Shown here: piece after piece, positions 60,232-64,000 of the stretch
Layout: the number at the start of each line of letters is the position of its first letter
Position numbering within the stretch: the first letter of the stretch is position 1
Assembly (NCBI RefSeq): GCF_023015965.1
Contig: NZ_JALKAN010000002.1
Span: forward strand, 620,001-684,000
Reading direction: 5' to 3'
DNA length: 64,000 nt
From: Allomuricauda sp. F6463D
GTDB taxonomy: Bacteria > Bacteroidota > Bacteroidia > Flavobacteriales > Flavobacteriaceae
The notes under the pieces: model-generated
What the model was told of the DNA's origin: nothing
Database searches by the model: none
The model's input: the letters and a program-made list of their open reading frames with translations, nothing else
Made by a program: the position numbers and the translations under genes

Positions 60232-62034
60232 TCAAAAAACATTCCGCATCCCGCGCCAAATTCTTAACAGCACCAATGTGGCGACTATTACCATAATAGT
60301 AAGTCCTACGGCCAAAGGATAATTTCCATAAATCCAATTTCCTGTGGCAAAGAGACAACCATACACCAAAATACAGCCAACAATCATCGCCAAAACTCCT
60401 GATGGAACACTCCATTTTATATTCTCATCTTCCAATGAAACGCCTTCGGCTTTAGCATCATCATGAACCTTTTTCCAGCCAGGACCTCCAGGTTTTGTGA
60501 TTTTGTAGAATCGATACAAAACTTTGTTTTCTTCTGGTTTTGTCAAAAATGTAGTCGCCAACCAAAGGATTGTGGTGATAAGTACGACCAACGGAAACTT
60601 GCTCCAAGTTGGGAACGGCGCTCCTTCTGATAAAAAGAGTATATCTTCATTCTGCCAGAATATTATGGAAATAATTCCAGATGAGAACATGGCAACGATT
60701 TCGCTCCATGCGTTGATACGCCACCAAAACCATCTCAGAATAAATATGAGTCCGGTTCCAGCTCCAAACATAATAATGATATCGAACAATTGTGTGGCAT
60801 TGTTAAGTTCGAGTGCGAATAAACTGCTCAGAACCATAAGAACAACCGTGGAGATCCTTCCTACGTTCACCAATTCTTTTTCGGAAGCGTTTTTATTGAC
60901 CTGCTGTTTATAAAAATCATTTACAATATAAGAGGAACCCCAGTTTAGATGGGTAGAAATGGTGGACATATAGGCAGCTCCCAAAGATGCCAAAACCAGT
61001 CCTAACAATCCGGTGGGCAACTTTGTCAACATCGCGGAATAGGCCAGATCATTTTTAAGGATGTTTTCCGGCACATCTGGAAAGGCTTGTCGGATACTTT
61101 CTAAATCCGGAAATACAACAATAGAGGCCAATGCAACCAAGATCCATGGCCATGGTCTTAGGGCGTAATGCAATATGTTGAAGAAAAAGGTTGCTCCAAT
61201 AGCATGGTTTTCATTTTTGGCCGCAAGCATTCGTTGTGCAATATAACCGCCACCACCGGGTTCACCACCGGGATACCATGCACTCCACCATTGTACTGCC
61301 AGTGGGATGATCAATAGGCCAATTAATGCGTCGGTATCCGAAAAATCGGGTAGAATGGACATTTTTTCCTGCACTTGTGTATTGGCCAAAATATTGTCCA
61401 AACCTCCTACTTCGGGTATGTTAACTAAATAAATTGCAGCTCCTATGGCACCGCCCATGGCTACAAAAAACAAGATAAAATCAGTATAAACAACCCCTCG
61501 AAAACCACCTACGGCACTAAATATTACTGTGATGGTGCCTCCGAACAGCACGGTTTCAATTGGTTCCAAACCAAGCATTACCTGACCAATTTTTATGGCT
61601 GCCAATGTAACCGCTGACATGGCCATCACATTAAAAATTACGCCTAAATACAAGGCTCTAAACCCACGGAGGAAATGCGCTGGTCTCCCCCCATATCTTA
61701 GGTCATAAAATTCCATATCCGTGGAGACATTGGATTTTCTCCAGAGTTTGGCATACACAAAAACCGTGAGTAGTCCCGTAAGCAAAAAAGCCCACCACCC
61801 CCAGTTTCCGGATACACCATCTGTACGGACAAAATCCGTTACCAAATTAGGTGTATCGGTGGAAAAGGTAGTAGCCACCATAGAAAATCCCAAAAGCCAC
61901 CAGGGCATATTCCTCCCTGATAAAAAATATTCAGATGTATTTTTGCCAGACTTTTTTGAAACATAGATTCCTATAAAAAGAACGAGGGCAATGAACCCAA
62001 AAATAATGCTGTAATCTAAAAGTTGTAGTTCCAT
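60232..62034 (-). CDS. Sodium:solute symporter (SSS family)
   Basis: A 600-residue inner membrane transporter with about 14 hydrophobic segments. SSS marks are FFLSGRNMPWWLLGFSMVAT with TFSTDTPNLVTDFVRT (Na-binding region, TM1-2), GFRGVVYTDFILFF, and LVLASLGAAYMSTISTHLNWG (TM8, second sodium site with Ser/Thr). The C-terminal part extends past the core with two more TM helices and a hydrophilic stretch (KITKPGGPGWKKVHDDAKAEG). It belongs to the large glucose/galactose-like SSS branch of Bacteroidota; the solute is unknown. Divergent from the TauE gene. Confidence 0.92.
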   Translation of the reverse strand: MELQLLDYSIIFGFIALVLFIGIYVSKKSGKNTSEYFLSGRNMPWWLLGFSMVATTFSTDTPNLVTDFVRTDGVSGNWGWWAFLLTGLLTVFVYAKLWRKSNVSTDMEFYDLRYGGRPAHFLRGFRALYLGVIFNVMAMSAVTLAAIKIGQVMLGLEPIETVLFGGTITVIFSAVGGFRGVVYTDFILFFVAMGGAIGAAIYLVNIPEVGGLDNILANTQVQEKMSILPDFSDTDALIGLLIIPLAVQWWSAWYPGGEPGGGGYIAQRMLAAKNENHAIGATFFFNILHYALRPWPWILVALASIVVFPDLESIRQAFPDVPENILKNDLAYSAMLTKLPTGLLGLVLASLGAAYMSTISTHLNWGSSYIVNDFYKQQVNKNASEKELVNVGRISTVVLMVLSSLFALELNNATQLFDIIIMFGAGTGLIFILRWFWWRINAWSEIVAMFSSGIISIIFWQNEDILFLSEGAPFPTWSKFPLVVLITTILWLATTFLTKPEENKVLYRFYKITKPGGPGWKKVHDDAKAEGVSLEDENIKWSVPSGVLAMIVGCILVYGCLFATGNWIYGNYPLAVGLTIMVIVATLVLLRIWRGMRNVF

Positions 62035-62054
62035 TTGTTTGGATTGGCTGGAGC

Positions 62055-62062
62055 TAAAGATA
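62055..62062 (-). promoter_or_regulatory. Weak candidate -7 element for the symporter gene
   Basis: Minus-strand TATCTTTA differs from TAnnTTTG only at the last base; 20 bases before the start at 62034. Confidence 0.3.
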
Positions 62063-62074
62063 GCTTTTTTGGGT

Positions 62075-62082
62075 TACTTTTG
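62075..62082 (+). promoter_or_regulatory. Candidate -7 element for the TauE/SafE gene
   Basis: TACTTTTG, an exact TAnnTTTG match, 20 bases before the ATG at 62103. Confidence 0.45.
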
Positions 62083-62102
62083 TGCATCGTTAAAACCGCC
62101 TC

Positions 62103-62858
62103 ATGTTTTTCTCCTCATACACCGATGTTTCTGTTACTGCATGGACAATGGCTGTTACTGCGGCCTTTTTAATGGGGGTTTCCAAGGCAGGTTTAAAAGG
62201 AATGTCCATCTTTAATGTAACCCTGATGGCCTTGGCTTTTGGCTCCAAAGCTTCTACGGGACTTTTTATTCCTTTGCTCATTTTTGGGGATATATTTGCC
62301 GTGGTCTATTACAACCGTCACACGCAGTGGAAATACATTATTAAGTTTATTCCTTGGATGATTCTGGGGATTTTGGTAGGGGTCTTGATTGGAAAAGATC
62401 TCCCCGAACGTGAGTTTAAATGGGGGATGGTGGTGGTTATTTTCATTAGTTTGGGTATGTTGATTTGGTGGGACCGCAGAAAGTCCAAAAAAGTCCCAAC
62501 GCATTGGCTGTTTTCTGGGTCTATTGGGATATGTGCAGGTATTTGTACCATGATAGGAAATCTGGCAGGAGCTTTCGCCAACGTTTTCTTTTTGGCGATG
62601 CGATTGCCCAAAAATGAGTTTGTGGGTACCGCGGCATGGTTGTTCTTTATTACCAACCTGTTTAAGCTGCCATTTCATGTTTTTGTTTGGAAAACAATCT
62701 CAGTGGAAAGCCTAATGATCAACTTAAGATTGCTTCCAGCTATCTTGGTGGGGTTGGTTGTGGGCGTTTTTTTGGTAAAGAAAATCAACGAGAAAAATTA
62801 CAAACGCTTTATTTTGATTGTGACAGCGATTGGTGCGGTGGCGATTTTGTTTAGATGA
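62103..62858 (+). CDS. TauE/SafE family permease
   Basis: A 251-residue inner membrane protein with about eight hydrophobic segments. Family marks are VTAAFLMGVSKAGLKGMSIFNV in the first repeat and IGICAGICTMIGNLAGAFANVFFL in the second, the internal duplication typical of TauE/SafE. Members export sulfite, sulfoacetate or other anions, and some take up sulfur compounds; nothing here fixes the substrate. Single gene, with a terminator-like hairpin 77 bp downstream. Confidence 0.9.
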   Translation: MFFSSYTDVSVTAWTMAVTAAFLMGVSKAGLKGMSIFNVTLMALAFGSKASTGLFIPLLIFGDIFAVVYYNRHTQWKYIIKFIPWMILGILVGVLIGKDLPEREFKWGMVVVIFISLGMLIWWDRRKSKKVPTHWLFSGSIGICAGICTMIGNLAGAFANVFFLAMRLPKNEFVGTAAWLFFITNLFKLPFHVFVWKTISVESLMINLRLLPAILVGLVVGVFLVKKINEKNYKRFILIVTAIGAVAILFR

Positions 62859-62935
62859 GAGAGTAAATTCATTTTTGTCAACCGAACTTGTTTCAGGTTT
62901 CCATGTCTATTTGTTTTTTGAATGCGGTGCAAAAA

Positions 62936-62962
62936 AAAGCCGCATCAATTTGATACGGCTTT
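62936..62962 (-). terminator. Rho-independent terminator after the M14 peptidase gene
   Basis: AAAGCCG.ATCAA / TTGAT.CGGCTTT, a 12-pair stem with one mismatch, then T8 on the minus strand. The plus side has only CTTTCCTTT, so it is a weaker terminator for the TauE/SafE gene. Confidence 0.82.
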
Positions 62963-62987
62963 CCTTTATACACTAATATAATAATGA

Positions 62988-64000
62988 CTATTCCGAAGCA
63001 CCTTCGTAAATAGCGTTAAAAATCAATTTGTAAGTGCCACGGGGTTGTGCCCTAAACTGTGGTCGGAATGCAAACAAAACAGCCGAACCTTTTCCGTATT
63101 TGGCTTTTACCATGGCCGGTTTTTTAGCAATGAACTTGTCTTCACCCATGGCCCAGCCACTCATTAGTAAATTCTTGGCAGCGTAGTTTACAATTACTTC
63201 CACTTCGGGCGCGGGAGCATCTTTTATATCCTCTTTTCCTCCTTCTCCGGATTTTCGTTGTTTATCAATAATGAACGCTCTACTTTTATTGAACGATACG
63301 GCAACCGTATCCTTCATTCCAAAAGCTAGTGGGTTCGATGTGTCCACTCCTGCCTTGATCAATGATCCTGGAATAAAGAAGTCGTTACTATCGGCACCTT
63401 CTACTGCATCGCGTAAGGGTAGGCCAAATTGTTCAATTACAAAATCACTTGCTTCGTCAAAAGCAATTAAAGTACCTCCTTGTTCCACGTAGTCGCTCAA
63501 TGCTACTGATCCTTTTAAACCGATTCCTCCAGTAAACTTTTCTGGCATACTCAACTTGCTATGACCGTGCAAAATGGATTTTGGTCTTTGGGATGGAATA
63601 ATAATCGCATCATACTGGGACAAGTCCTTGGTTTTAATATCTGTATCGTGGAGGGTGTCCATGTCAAATTCATACTCGTCCATTATAAACCGAGTCCATC
63701 CTTCATCCATATTGGCTACCCATGATTTGTACAGACCAACTTTTGGCAAATGGATTTTTTTCAGTTGTACTTCTGGTTTTGCATTCAAACCTGTAAACAC
63801 AATACCATATTCACTGGCCAGCGATTCCATCATTTCTTTATCGCCAGTAACAATGTAGGACCCAGCTGGGAATGTTTCTTTGCCCGCCTTGAATTCAGTC
63901 ATACTTTTGTATGCGGTACCTCCAGCTTTCAAAACTTTATTGGTAGCCACTACAGATGCATTGGTGTTAACACTAAGGGCATATCCAAATGAACCATTTC
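62988..64000 (-). CDS. M14 family zinc carboxypeptidase, C-terminal part (5' end beyond the window)
   Basis: The frame stays open from base 64000 (NGSFGYALSVNTNAS...), so the 337 residues seen are the C-terminal end of a larger protein; a start at 63950 would be artificial. The catalytic HxxE zinc site is outside. What is seen matches the long C-terminal extension of Bacteroidota M14 peptidases: a Rossmann-like glutamine-amidotransferase-type domain (VGLYKSWVANMDEGWTRFI, YDAIIIPSQRP, LSDYVEQGGTLIAFD) and the closing GKGSAVLFAFRPQFRAQPRG. In relatives this domain lacks amidotransferase activity. Likely secreted. Assignment rests on the C-terminal region only. Confidence 0.8.
   Translation of the reverse strand, partial: NGSFGYALSVNTNASVVATNKVLKAGGTAYKSMTEFKAGKETFPAGSYIVTGDKEMMESLASEYGIVFTGLNAKPEVQLKKIHLPKVGLYKSWVANMDEGWTRFIMDEYEFDMDTLHDTDIKTKDLSQYDAIIIPSQRPKSILHGHSKLSMPEKFTGGIGLKGSVALSDYVEQGGTLIAFDEASDFVIEQFGLPLRDAVEGADSNDFFIPGSLIKAGVDTSNPLAFGMKDTVAVSFNKSRAFIIDKQRKSGEGGKEDIKDAPAPEVEVIVNYAAKNLLMSGWAMGEDKFIAKKPAMVKAKYGKGSAVLFAFRPQFRAQPRGTYKLIFNAIYEGASE

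Noticed and set aside
1..64000. CRISPR array, prophage, rRNA operon or insertion sequence
   Set aside because: No spaced short direct repeats, phage structural genes, rRNA-like stretches or transposase ORFs were seen.

Overview
The window looks like a chromosomal segment of a marine Flavobacteriaceae bacterium (Bacteroidota), probably close to Muricauda/Allomuricauda or Maribacter. The support is a gliding-motility-type (type IX secretion) C-terminal domain followed by a PorP/SprF gene, a flavobacterial GreA-like protein often misnamed 3-oxoacyl-ACP synthase, many TAnnTTTG promoter elements of the Bacteroidota type, weak Shine-Dalgarno use, and AT-rich spacers. The genus is inference from family knowledge; no search was run.

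Left part (1-10.3 kb): the end of a giant SprB-repeat adhesin with its PorP/SprF partner, folB, two tRNA genes (a normal tRNA-Cys and a second GCA-anticodon tRNA with an odd anticodon loop), a LysE exporter, a DUF2807 protein and RNase R. A 590-bp AT-rich gene-free stretch with degenerate DnaA-box-like words separates RNase R from the divergent rpiB - CDF transporter - elaA operon.

10.3-29.7 kb: an overlapping m5C methyltransferase/putative PD-(D/E)XK nuclease pair, a DUF3592 membrane protein, rnpA overlapping an S41 protease, an MBL hydrolase - S8 protease - M1 peptidase operon closed by a clear terminator, a CPA antiporter with an RCK domain, lepA, a TonB-receptor-like outer membrane protein, dusB, a rbfA - LolE-like permease operon, methylmalonyl-CoA epimerase, and a tRNA with anticodon CAT.

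29.7-31.7 kb: an AT-rich islet next to that tRNA. It holds what looks like one membrane-anchored TPR protein split by a one-base frameshift in an A7 run.

31.7-53.4 kb is the most distinctive region. An orphan sigma-54 activator precedes a small secreted protein that has its own -24/-12 promoter. Next comes a minus-strand operon of sigma-54 response regulator, histidine kinase and GreA-like protein. Divergent from it is a 16-kb export operon: TolC, HlyD/MacA adaptor, ABC ATPase, five tandem roughly 800-residue MacB/FtsX permeases and a second ABC ATPase. The spacer between the two operons holds a -24/-12 element just before tolC and two 17-bp TGT-N11-ACA dyads 22 bp apart, as expected if the response regulator drives the exporter.

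53.4-64 kb is housekeeping: a DAO-family oxidoreductase, the yceD-rpmF-fabH-accB-accC lipid cluster, pdxA divergent from ribE, a sodium:solute symporter divergent from a TauE/SafE permease, and the C-terminal part of an M14 metallopeptidase running off the right edge. No CRISPR array, insertion sequence, rRNA or prophage was seen.
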